From contig JAKUHH010000131.1 of the NCBI GenBank assembly GCA_022701365.1, positions 124,001-188,000 on the forward strand: DNA of 64,000 nucleotides, read 5' to 3'. This document shows positions 1 through 9,800 of this stretch, in pieces (within the stretch, counting starts at the first letter, position 1; every line of letters starts with the position of its first letter). A program made the translations under genes and the position numbers. The notes beneath the pieces are model-generated. The model worked only from the letters and a program-made list of their open reading frames with translations, was not told where the DNA came from and searched no databases. Origin of the DNA: Mycocentrospora acerina (Eukaryota; Ascomycota; Dothideomycetes; Pleosporales).

Positions 1-123
1 CACACATACACGCACATATATATATACCCACACACACAAACGCATGCGCATACACACACCCCCCACACACAAAATATACACACACCCACCCACACAAACA
101 CATACACATAGATACACCACACA
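1..123. repeat. CA-rich low-complexity tract upstream of DCC1
   Basis: The first 120 bases are an imperfect (CA)n/(ACAC)n tract with a short TATATATA run, reaching up to the start codon of the next gene. It probably serves as 5' leader or promoter DNA of that gene. The left side is cut by the window edge, so the full length of the tract is unknown. Confidence 0.8.
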
Positions 124-1235
124 ATGGCCACCCAGCAAGACGAGGGCGGCGTGCCCTTCTCCGTCGCCCACCACCTGCAGCACTTTCGCCTGCTCGAGCT
201 GCCGCCTGACATTGTCGAGCTGCTGGACGCGCCGAATCCCCCGCTGTGTGTGCGCTGCCGTCCCGTCGCTGCATCGACGCCGTGCTAATCTAATGGCTGT
301 GCTAATCACTGTGCCCGCCCAGGCTGTCCATCAAGTCGCAGGCCCCTGCCGCTTCTGCCACTCCCGCTGCAGCGCCTGCATATGCCGTGCTCTGCACCCC
401 CGACAAAACCTTCCACCTGCGCCAGGTCCAGACGTCCAACGTCCTCTTCGTCACCCAGCCCGCCGCTGAACACCATGGCAACGACATGCCTGCCCCGGCC
501 ACCTGCGCCATTGCTTCGTGCACCGCGACCCTAGAGCTCCACCCCTCGGACGCGTCTGCTGCCGCGCTATTGCAGCATGCATTGCCCGTCTACGACATTG
601 TTGCAGATGACGTCGACGCGACGCCCAATGGCAAGAGCAGAGACAGCATCTTTGAGCATATCCCCATGTCACAGGGAGAGTGTGTGGCAGCATGGCGCGA
701 CCTTGTGGCGTTTGAGCACGCAGGAAGCACATACCGGCCCTCTGCCAATGCCCTGAACCAGGTCTGGAGGTCCATCAACAGTGCTGCATTTGCAGAGGGT
801 TTCAAGCTCGACAGCCAGTACCTGGTCGATGACGTCGCAAAGGCAGTAGCCGAGGAGGGATATCCCTTGACTTTGGCTGAGGCCATACTGCGGCATCTCG
901 CCAGGGAAGACGTCGATGCAGATAGCTCGTGGTCGTGTCTCGATCGAACAAGAACAGTAGCCTTTGCTGGCCGGATACTGCTGGAAGCAAAATATGGAAG
1001 CAACGACTTCCTCATCGCAGACTTCACCGACACGTGGGAGGACCGATTACCTGAAATATGGCGGAAAGACGCCCAACTCAGTGCCATTGACGATCTCTAC
1101 CAATTTCCCACCCAGACGACGATAAGAGCAAAAGGCAAAGGCGACGCGAATACAAACACTTCCAGCTCCACCCCCGCAACCAAACCATCAGCGCGCAAGT
1201 GGCACGAGAAATTCGCCAAAACACGCACAAAATAA
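124..1235 (+). CDS. DCC1: Sister chromatid cohesion protein Dcc1
   Basis: Two exons (124-245, 323-1235) joined by a 77-nt intron give 344 residues. The protein resembles Dcc1, the subunit that with Ctf8 binds Ctf18 in the alternative clamp loader Ctf18-RFC. This nuclear complex loads PCNA and supports cohesion establishment and telomere maintenance. Seen: the N-terminal half has the Dcc1-type start (HHLQHFRLLELPPDIVELL) followed by a strand-rich part (AVLCTPDKTFHLRQVQTSNV). The C-terminal half is helical, with winged-helix-like segments and a basic Ser/Thr-rich tail. ATG 124 is the first in-frame start after the CA tract. Length is close to fungal homologues (about 330-400). The gene converges on the hemerythrin gene, leaving only 21 bp between stop codons, so the two transcripts probably overlap at their 3' ends. 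Family call fairly sure; no enzymatic motif is expected. Confidence 0.82.
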
Positions 1236-1256
1236 AAATTCCACCAGCCCCTATTC

Positions 1257-1772
1257 TCACAACCTCAACCTCTTCATCTCCTCCAGCGTCCAATACTTTC
1301 TCATGTTTTCTGCTCCCAACTCCTTGACCTCGTCATCCAAGTGCTTCCACAACACCTCCCCAAACCCGTCAAACACACCCTTTAGCTCTCCCAACCTCAA
1401 CTCCCTCTCCCCAGTTTGACACTTCCTCAGGTACTCCTCCAACTCATCCAGCCCCCGGTGAATCTGCTTGTGCTGCTCCAACAACTCCAGCTCCTTGCGA
1501 AACGCAGGCATCTTCTTCGCCAGCATAGGAAACACATGCACTTCCTCAATAGTATGATGCATGGTGAGTTGCGAGCAAAACTGCAGACCCTGCGCTAGAA
1601 ACGTCCGAATGGACACACCCGCAGGCCGCTTGTTGGTGCTGCACGCCGTGTAGAGCGTATTGTACGTGGACCGAAAGTGGCTGTGGAACCCATCCATATG
1701 TTCGGCAAGTTGGTTGTACTGCCGGAACTCGGAGGGCGTGAGTCTAGGAAGGGGAGTTGCTGGTTCTGCCAT
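1257..1772 (-). CDS. Hemerythrin HHE-domain protein
   Basis: Single exon, 171 residues from ATG 1772; the open frame runs further upstream but has no ATG there. The protein is a four-helix hemerythrin-like cation-binding (HHE) domain. Candidate metal ligands are visible as HMDGFHSH (about residues 25-32), HHTIEEVH (about 72-79), EQHKQIH (about 99-105) and HLDDEV (about 144-149), matching the usual two H..H..E halves. Such proteins bind a di-iron centre and may sense or carry oxygen, NO or metals; the fungal ones are mostly uncharacterised and cytosolic. There is no signal peptide or membrane segment. The upstream region is long (nearly 1 kb) and carries a CCTCGG box inside a perfect inverted repeat and an E-box. 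Domain assignment is strong, physiological role unknown. Confidence 0.8.
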   Translation of the reverse strand: MAEPATPLPRLTPSEFRQYNQLAEHMDGFHSHFRSTYNTLYTACSTNKRPAGVSIRTFLAQGLQFCSQLTMHHTIEEVHVFPMLAKKMPAFRKELELLEQHKQIHRGLDELEEYLRKCQTGERELRLGELKGVFDGFGEVLWKHLDDEVKELGAENMRKYWTLEEMKRLRL

Positions 1773-2765
1773 GTTGGGCAAAGGGCGAGAATACAAAGTT
1801 CGTCTCTGCAAGTGACTATGTGTTTGCACAAGTCGCCCCAAGACTGTGGTATCGCCTTCTCTTTCTCGTCTTATTCCCTGCCCCGACGGCAGTGCTCGTG
1901 GCAATTGGTGTTGCGACGCAAAAATCCCAAATCTCAGTCTCGCCACTCTATTCATTCACTCGTCGGTCCGTGGATTCATGCACCGTCTTCCCATAGAAGA
2001 AAACAAAACAAAAATCCAAGACAAACAAGATGCCAGTAATAACCAAATGAAGAAGAAGAAGATTTTTTCCTTCAATTAAAAATAACCCTTTCAAGTTTGA
2101 AAATAAAATAAAAAATATTTGCACAACTTGTACTTGTACCAGAAAGCAAGTCCTTTCCCCCTCTGCTTTACATATATATATATATGTATACACTCGCCCA
2201 CCTGCAAGGAGAAACCTTAAAGCCGTGCTAACTAGGAAAAAAATATTATTAAATAAACACGTCTTGTTGGTTGGGCCTGGCGGCAGAGGCAACAACGGGA
2301 CGGGCCATTACAAAGCTTTTGGTCATCCTCGGAGCGATCGGGTTTCCGCTCCGAGAATAACGCCCCATGTCACGTCACGTGCTTGGCTGGGGGAATATGT
2401 GTACCAAGCGGATGTTGTAATCACACGAAGGGAGAGTACGCCTTCATTGGTGGTGTGATACACTGCTGTGGGGGCGGGAGGATGGGGACGGCGAGCTCGT
2501 TTAGGGGGAGGTTAAGAGGGACAGCTTAGGAAGGAGTGTATGGATTGTGTTGCGTGCCTATGGAGCTGAGGTGAGGATGACGAATATCTTTGTAAAACGA
2601 CAAAAAAAAGAAAAGCCTGGGCACTTTGTAATCCAGCATATTGGAAAGAGAAAAAAAAGGGAGGTTGGCAAACAAGGTGGGGGGTGGGGTATGGAGCTCG
2701 GAGTTTAGGGAATGCTATTCATATCCGGGGGCTACTACTACTATAGATACTTAGCAACTTGTTTG
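1773..2765. other. Intergenic region between HHE gene and caleosin gene
   Basis: No convincing coding sequence. It holds the promoter side of the HHE gene and the 3' side of the caleosin gene. It contains a TA microsatellite near 2171-2188, a 9-bp perfect inverted repeat at 2328-2355 and a CACGTCACGTG element at 2371-2381 (palindromic E-box core CACGTG). The short ORFs here start at non-ATG codons or lack family character. Confidence 0.6.
2328..2355. repeat. Perfect 9-bp inverted repeat (CTCGGAGCG/CGCTCCGAG)
   Basis: The arms 2328-2336 and 2347-2355 are exact reverse complements around a 10-nt spacer. The left arm overlaps a CCTCGG hexamer (2327-2332). CGG/CCG half-sites in inverted orientation are the usual form of Zn2Cys6 binding sites, so this could be an operator for the HHE gene about 0.55 kb away. 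A stem-loop in a 3' UTR is an alternative. Confidence 0.45.
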
Positions 2766-3811
2766 TTAGCATTGCGTGCTCCGCCGCGCAGCAATAGTGT
2801 GGAATATGGAGCCGTCGTACACGCCTCGAACGTCGTGCTTGCTCATCCTCCCGTCTGCGGGCCAGAGGAGAATGTACATGGCTATCCCTATTTACGCAAA
2901 AAGCACACGCAGGCACCTCGTCAGTGACTGTTGTCATCATCACCATCCATTGAAACGGGAGGAAGGATTAAAAAAGAGGAGGGGGGAGTTGTTGCAAGAC
3001 AAACTCGCTTCCTCAAAGAGTACTCACATTCTAACCCGCCGGCAAACCATCCAAAAAAGTCGTTACCACACCGCTGCCCCCTCCAAACACCATACACATC
3101 CCCCGCGGTGAGAAACTCTCTTCCCCCGGCGTACTTTTCAAACACGCGTTCAAACCGCCGTTCGTCCAGCTCGCCATCCATGTCGTACGTCCCCGTACTG
3201 CTGCCGTGTCTATTGCTATTCATATTGTCGATGTTGATGGCAAACAAGGGGTGCGGGATCCAGCTCGTGTGTGTACTGTACGAGGCGCATATCGCCATTG
3301 TGACGGCCGCCCAGAGACACAGGAGCGGGTGGAACCCCAGGCGGTGGAAGCCCGTGTATATGTCCCAGGGGTAGATTAGTCCGTCGCCGTCTGGGTCCCA
3401 GAAGGCGCAGTGTTGTTGGAGGGTGCTGCGCGGGGAGGACTGGGGTGGGGATTGAGTTTGTTTCGAAGAGGAGAGAGGGTACCGCTTGGTTGGATGGTGG
3501 ATTGCTGATGAGGTCTGGATGGGGGTGTTGAGTGAGGTGGAGGAGGCAGCGGGGCATAGATCGCCTACGCCTGCGATCCAGTCGATGGTTGTTGTTGCTG
3601 GTGATTTGAATGGGCTCTCCTCATACACCAATGTCTCGTTTAACGATGAATCTGATACTGATGCTGATTCAGACAAATCATCCCTCTTCTTCTTATTCTT
3701 CTCATCACGGTCTTCTCTTACTTCCCCGGACTTGAAGCCGCTGATGGCTGGCTTGTTGCCTTTGAGGTCGAGTGAAATACGTGCCGAGAGAATATTAATC
3801 TGTATCATCAT
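2766..3811 (-). CDS. Caleosin family protein (putative heme peroxygenase)
   Basis: Two exons (3028-3811, 2766-2887) with a 140-nt intron; the junction restores Trp after GWFAGGLE and yields 301 residues. Caleosins are lipid-droplet or microsomal Ca-binding heme proteins; several are peroxygenases that use fatty-acid hydroperoxides. Seen in order: a long Ser-rich N-terminal extension (about 1-130); a single EF-hand (WDPDGDGLIYPWD); a hydrophobic stretch (PLLCLWAAVTMAICA) followed by a short proline motif (SWIPHPLF); and a C-terminal part with GTYDMDGEL, LLWPADGRM and DVRGVYDGSIF. One His precedes the EF-hand (LQQHCAF) and one lies in NRHGSSTGTYD, fitting the two invariant heme-ligand His of the family. 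The N-terminal extension is longer and less conserved than usual, and the ATG choice there is less sure than the core. Monocistronic; the promoter side faces tRNA-Gln. Confidence 0.88.
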
Positions 3812-4180
3812 TGAGGGAACCGGGTCAGGAGGTGGGAATTAGCGTAGAAGCGTACTGGATGTAAGCATTCAAGATGTCATTTTTATAGTGGTATGATGTT
3901 ACCTCGTTGTGAACACAAACATTGCTCATAATTACGTATTCTTGGCGCTCCTTCCGGTTTGTTGGTCTGTATAACTTTGGGAACAACTTTCGAGTTGGGG
4001 CTCAATATCGATTTCCGCGACGCGCAAAAAATTGTAGTCGGTGTTGCGTGGTAGTTTAGCTTTGTCTTGCTGGGAAGAGTGAATGTTTATGGGTGAGTTC
4101 TCGTGCTCAGCAGAAGAGATTCGTTGACGCGTGGCAAATATTTTTACTTCATTGTTCAGATCCCAAAGTCTTTGTACTAA

Positions 4181-4225
4181 ATGCCGGGCAAGATGTTATG
4201 CAGGTAAACATACTCAGCCCGGCAT
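4181..4225. repeat. Perfect 9-bp inverted repeat (ATGCCGGGC/GCCCGGCAT)
   Basis: Arms 4181-4189 and 4217-4225 are exact reverse complements separated by 27 nt. They contain CCGG cores in inverted orientation about 370 bp upstream of the caleosin start codon. The repeat may be a paired regulator site or a terminal-repeat relic; nothing else distinguishes these. Confidence 0.4.
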
Positions 4226-4381
4226 GAGGTGGAGAGCGCATACTGTACAAAAACTCACAAAGTCATGGGCCGCTATCATCGCATCCTGATCACTCCATAC
4301 GAAGAGCAGGGAATATGAAAAAATAAGCAAAATGAGCAGGGTAATGTTAGGCAAGCAACTCACTGCACAGTCATTTGTTGA

Positions 4382-4408
4382 CTCGACGTTCGGATGCTCG
4401 ACGTTCGG
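4382..4408. repeat. Two direct copies of CTCGACGTTCGG
   Basis: The 12-mer occurs exactly at 4382-4393 and 4397-4408 (period 15). It lies downstream of the tRNA-Gln gene and upstream of the caleosin gene. The function is unknown. Confidence 0.5.
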
Positions 4409-4527
4409 GCGGTACAACCCGAGCTACGGCCCCGCCACACTACACTACCCCCAACGTGATCTCTTGTTCAGCAAAAACAGACCTCCGTACCGTCATTGTT
4501 CGATAGAAGGAGGATTATGGAGCAAAA

Positions 4528-4613
4528 AGGTCGCACCCAGGTTCGAACTGGGGTTACCAGAAGTTTTGAAACAAAGTCAAAATCTGGAGTGATAACCACT
4601 ACACTATGCAACC
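4528..4613 (-). tRNA. tRNA-Gln (anticodon TTG) with a 14-nt intron
   Basis: Read on the minus strand, the gene folds as a cloverleaf. The acceptor GGTTGCA pairs with TGCGACC (one G-U pair), followed by a D arm with GTGGTTATC, an anticodon stem CCAGA/TCTGG, and a T arm CCCAG-TTCGAAC-CTGGG. The anticodon loop reads TT-TTG-A, giving TTG (decodes CAA). A 14-nt intron (plus-strand 4563-4576) sits one base 3' of the anticodon, the canonical position for eukaryotic nuclear tRNA introns. A TTTTT Pol III terminator follows directly (4524-4528). The intragenic A and B boxes look intact. An mRNA-coding ORF spanning this locus is spurious. Confidence 0.93.
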
Positions 4614-5022
4614 GACAAATGATGTGGACAAGTATCAAAACCAAGTAACATATATACAGACGACGTGATTGTGCTGTCAATGTTGTTTCCAACCCTACGT
4701 CGTCGTCTTCTCTTGACAGTCGCCTCAAGTGGGGTATCTGCAAACTAAATGAAGTGGAGAACAGTCTCATCGTCATCCATTCTAGGAAAACTTCTGTGTG
4801 TGGCTAGTCTTTCGTTCCACTATAGCTCTACTTCTTCTCTGACTAACACTTCATCAGGTGGGAGATTAGTCTCTAGCAGGAGTCCAACTTGACTGATAGA
4901 TTCAATAAGGCTTATACATGACGAGCCTATTGAGTTTTAACTAAGTGACACCACCAACGATTATTTCGATGACGATGATAATGCTAATAGACTAACAACT
5001 ATCGAATTTCTTCTCTCCCTTA
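4614..5022. other. Spacer between tRNA-Gln and ALG2 3' end
   Basis: About 0.4 kb with no gene seen. It should hold the 5' flank of the tRNA and the ALG2 3' UTR and polyadenylation region. Confidence 0.5.
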
Positions 5023-6496
5023 CTACACGCCCTGCTTTGCTTGTTTCGTAGCAAACCACAGGCTGCCAGCGGCCAGTGCTCCCATCAGACCAATAGCAAA
5101 CACAACTGCAGCGAAGGGCGTCAACGGTGGACGTACCGACTTCCGTGCCATATCGTTAATCTCAGTCTCGAGTCTCTCAGCCATCTTCTCTTTTGAAAAC
5201 TCGGCTATCACCCTCGCCTTACCCCACTTGCCCATCTCAGCCAGTCTCTGTTCCCCGTCGCCATCTTCCAATGCTATGCGCATCACCTCTGTCCAATCTT
5301 GCACCTTGCTAACATCTCTCAGCCATCCTGTTTGCCCGCTGATAACCGTCTCGGTAGGACCACCCTCATTTGCTGCAAGAACTGGAGTTCCAGCCAACAT
5401 GGCCTCGAGCGGTACGATACCAAAGTGCTCGTTCCGCGGCGTATAGACCAGTAGGCGGGACGTCGATAGGAGTGTTGTTTTGAATGCATTTGGGACGGAG
5501 TGGAGGAATAGAACTGATATGTCGTCGAGCACACGCTGAGCAGATATGACGGTCTTTGCAGTCGCATGCCTGAGATTCAGCGAGTCTGCCAACTCACAAA
5601 GCTCGTTGTATGTAGTAACATTTTCCGTGACTCTTGAATCATATCCGCCCGCTATGACAAGTCGTGTATTCTTGCGTTCCTCCGCCGAGAGTCCTGCATA
5701 CGCTTTGATCGCGAGGGCCACGTCCTTTTTCTTTTCGAAGCGGTTGATGCTCAAGAGCACCTTTTTGTCTTTCCACAAAGGCTTGACCTCTTCAACTGCC
5801 TCGCCAGGACTGATGTCTACACACGGATATACGACGCCCGGCTTGCGATACTTTAAACTGGGAAAGGCCTCGCTGAATACACTCTTTGTAAAGTTACTGT
5901 TGACTACAATCGTGTCGCTACAACCAGTGCTCCAGCTCTCCAGCCAGTCGAATGGTCCTCGATAGAGTGTTTTCAGAAGTCCCCCCTTCTTCGCCAGCAG
6001 CTTGTCCGGGAAGTGGCAGTAGAAGATGACGCGTGGGCTGGGTAGCAACAGACGAAGGAGAGGAATACCAGCGCTTAGTTGGTCCACAAAGAACGACGAA
6101 GGCGCAAGCTGCTGAAGCTCATCAGAGAACAGGGCGATCTGTAGTATCAAATGCACTTGGCGGAGGATGGCGCAAAGAATCGCGAAGCGGCCGAGAATGG
6201 TGGGAGGGACTATTGTGTTTCCGTATACGCGCACATCGAGGGTTCCTTTACGTCAGGTCAAGACTCAGCTACCTTCTGTACATAAGCGGTGGGCAGTGGG
6301 GAGGTCATCAGGCGTGTGGGAGCTTACCATCACGCGCTTCGTCAAAGCAATGACGTGGATCGCAGTGCGACGTAAAGACCGTGACCTTGTGTCCACGGTT
6401 CTGTAGCCCTACCGCAGCGTCGATAACAAGGCGTTCGGCCCCGCCGATGCCCAGATCAGGATGAAAAAAGACAATGTGTTGCTTCTTGTCGGCCAT
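5023..6496 (-). CDS. ALG2: Alpha-1,3/1,6-mannosyltransferase Alg2
   Basis: Two exons (6328-6496, 5023-6245) with an 82-nt intron give 463 residues. Alg2 adds the second and third mannose (alpha-1,3 then alpha-1,6) from GDP-mannose to Man1GlcNAc2-PP-dolichol on the cytosolic face of the ER, an essential step in N-glycan precursor synthesis. Seen: the N-terminal GT4/GT-B start (HIVFFHPDLGIGGAERLV), YCHFPDKLL, the C-lobe Rossmann region, and the retaining-GT EX7E motif (EHFGIVPLE) near residue 360. A C-terminal hydrophobic segment (FAAVVFAIGLMGALAAGSLWF) serves as membrane anchor. Length and architecture are as in fungal Alg2. The start codon lies in a short first exon ending DEARD, completed across the intron to GTLDVRV. 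Divergent from VPS15. Confidence 0.95.
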
Positions 6497-6809
6497 GGTG
6501 TTTGTTTGCAGAGCTGCGCGACGTGGGGCGAGATGTGTCAATCCAGAGGACGCTTGCTCTGTTTCAAGAGCTAGTGGCTGGACCCTGGTGAACGGTCGCC
6601 ATCAACGCGCAACTGCACATGATCCATACATCACGACCAGCTCCATCACGCAAACATCCAGCATTTCCACAACCTCCAGAGGCTCAACTACGATTCTACC
6701 CACAATCCACTGCAAAGGGAAGAACAGTAAAGCATCATTTCTCAATATGTGGGCTGGAAGGCATCAACATTGCGCTTCGCCATAGTACTCCAACTCATCA
6801 CACGTAACC
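6497..6809. promoter_or_regulatory. Divergent ALG2/VPS15 promoter
   Basis: This 313-bp spacer is the only DNA between two start codons that point away from each other, so it must contain both 5' leaders and promoters. No clear TATA box or known operator stands out, which is normal for fungal housekeeping genes. Confidence 0.6.
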
Positions 6810-9800
6810 ATGGGCCAAGGCTTCTCTCTCACCACACTTTCGGCCGGCTCGGCTAACATCGATGTGCCGGAGCTGGCTGATTTGCAATATGAAAAGTCTC
6901 TGGGCGCAGCTCGGTTCATGAAAGCCGTTAGGGCCCGGCATAAAGATGGTCTGGTTGTGGCACGAGTGGTCATGAAACCCTATGCACAGTTCAACTTTGA
7001 AGTTTACGTCAAGCGCCTTATAAGTATAGTTTTATCAGTTTCTCTATCAGATTCATCCATGGCTAATTCTCATTAGACGAACGCAAGGTGCTCGCTGAAG
7101 TTCCCAACGCTCTGGCTTATCATCGTATCATCGAGACAGCTGCATGTGGCTACCTTGTTCGCCAATATATCCACAGTTCACTGTATGACCGACTAAGGTA
7201 AGCCTTTTGTCATTCAGTTCTTCGATATATGAGTTCAACTAAACATCTCAAGCACGCGTCCATTTCTCGAGGAGATAGAGAAGAAATGGCTCTCGTTCCA
7301 GCTCCTTTGTGCTGTGCGGGATTGCCATGCTAGGAACATATTCCACGGTGATATCAAGACCGAAAACGTTCTGGTCACCTCTTGGAATTGGTTGTATCTC
7401 ACGGATTTCTCATCAGGCTACAAGCCAGCACATCTCCCCGAAGACAATCCTGCAGATTTCTCTTTCTACTTCGACCTGTCCGGACGCCGAACGTGCTACC
7501 TAGCACCTGAGAGGTTTCTGGCCGCAGGCCAACAGCCCGAAGGCGAAGGAGACGTAAACTGGGCCATGGACATATTCAGCGTAGGGTGCGTCATTGCTGA
7601 GCTTTTTCTTGAAGCTCCTATCTTCTCTCTGAGTCAGCTCTTCAAATATAGACAAGGCGACTATGATCCGGAGCAAGCTTATCTTGGCAAGATACAGGAC
7701 GCAAATGTACGAGAGCTCATTGTGCACATGATTCAAGTGGATCCAAACTCAAGAATGTCTGCCGACGACTATCTTACGCATTGGAAAGATAAGGTCTTCC
7801 CGAGTTATTTCTATGGTTTTCTTCAGCACTATATGTACTCAATCACAGATCCATCCTCAGGTCGCAAACCAGTCACAACTAGTGCAGAGCACCTCGGAGA
7901 ACCAGATGAAAGGATAGAGCAGATCTATAACGACTACGACAAAATCTCTCATCTTTTGTCAAGCAACGCTGGGAAAGACCTAGGTCGGATTCACAGCTCG
8001 CCTCCAAAGCCAAATGCCAAGTTATTCCCGCTCTACGTAGACATTCCAAACTATCAACATCAAGCGTCGCCAACACCAAGCTTGGCCATCGATGATGGCA
8101 ATCTCATATTTCTGACTATCGTTGTTCCATGCCTCCGTGGCACAGCAAGGGCTTCAGCTCGCGTGCGAGGATTAGAGCTTCTTATGGCTTTTTCAGAACG
8201 CCTGACCGACGAAGCCAAGTTGGATCGTGTCATACCATACGTGGCCCAGCTGTTAATGGATAAATCAGAACAAGTCAAGATCGCGGCCTTGAGAACTTTG
8301 ACACAGATTTTGGCCATGGTACAAGTTGTGTCCCCGATCAATGCATACATCTTTCCAGAATACGTTCTCCCACGCTTGGAAGCATATCTTCCAGACTCTG
8401 TAGCTGCTACCAAACCTCTTGTCCGAATGCAATACGCCTTGTGCATAGGTACGTTAGCTACTACAGCAGCAAGGTACCTCGATATGATCCAGGCTTTACG
8501 GGCAGAAGGATCGTTGCCAACAGCAGATCCGGAGACAGAAGACGACCTGTCTTCATCCGCCCACCGAAACCAGTTCGATTCAGACCGCCAGATCTTACTT
8601 GAAGCGTTCGAAAAGCACACCAAATCCCTACTTACTGATCCAGATGCTTCTGTTCGCAGGGCAATGCTTCGGTCTGTATCTGATCTTTGTGTATTCTTTG
8701 GTAGTCCCAAAGCAAATGACGTCGTTCTCAGCCACTTGAACACATACCTCAACGATCCAGACTGGATGCTCAAATGTGCATTTTTCGAAGCCATTGTTGG
8801 CGTTGCCGTGTTCGTGGGTGGTGCAAGCCTGGAAGGCTACATTCTACCGCTCATGGTACAAGCACTGACCGACCCTGAGGAATTCGTAGTCGAGAAGGTA
8901 ACCCGAGCTTTATCCTCAATGGCGGAGCTTGGGTTGTTTCAACGCTCCAAAACATGGGAACTGGTAGATATCATGGCACGATTGACGATGCATCCGAACC
9001 TCTGGATCCGAGAAGCAGCTGCCCAGTTTATCTCAGCCGCTTCGAAGTACCTGTCTGTAGCTGATACACACAGCATTCTAATAAATCTCATCAGACCATA
9101 TCTTAAGGTGGTTCCATCAGACTTCTCGCAGACAAGAGTTCTGGAGTCTTTGAAGAAACCTTTCACAAAACTTCTCATGGAAATGACCTCGAATTGGGCC
9201 GTACAGGCTCAAAAAGGCCTATTCTGGGCACCTGCCAGACAACAACAGACATTTACTTTTGGCTCAACCGAGGACACTTTACCAACCATATCTGGTCGAG
9301 AGCTGGGACAAAAGGCGCTGCAGAAGATAGCACGAAATGAAGAGGACGAGCAGTGGCTGCAGAAGCTGCGCAATGCTGGTATGGCACCAGAGGATGAGTT
9401 CAAGCTCGTCGCACTGCGCGAATTTATTTGGAGGGTTACTCACCGTCGACGTTCAGATGGTCCTGCAACACCTCCAACGAAGTTCAATAATGTTGTTGCG
9501 TTGAGAGATCTTGGAATCAACGCGCTTACTGTTTTGTTTGACGAAAATGTCCGCCAAACTGTTGAAGAAACACGCAAAACTGACAGGAATTTGGACAGCT
9601 CTGGACAACCTCGGACTATTCGGGATGCACTACTAGATGCTTCAACTACTGAGGCTGATGCATTGGCTTTGCGCATTCCACACGTCGAAGATCAGGCAGG
9701 AAGGCTAGTTCGCGAAGAAACTGGCACACGTCGAATGTCTATTCCATCGCGCTCGAAGCAGCCGTCTTCGCCATATGATTTGAGAAGTGGCATGGGCTCA

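Larger units (their letters stand above)
3812..4527. other. Intergenic region upstream of caleosin gene
   Basis: No gene recognised. It contains the caleosin promoter, a perfect 9-bp inverted repeat at 4181-4225 and a 12-bp direct repeat at 4382-4408. The run of T just before the tRNA 3' end (read on the minus strand) is the Pol III terminator of tRNA-Gln. Confidence 0.5.

Noticed and set aside
4332..4592. 86-codon plus ORF before ALG2
   Set aside because: It runs through the tRNA-Gln gene antisense, so it cannot be a separate coding gene.
8060..8794. 244-codon minus ORF inside VPS15
   Set aside because: It is antisense to the HEAT-repeat region of a well supported gene and is a codon-structure shadow.
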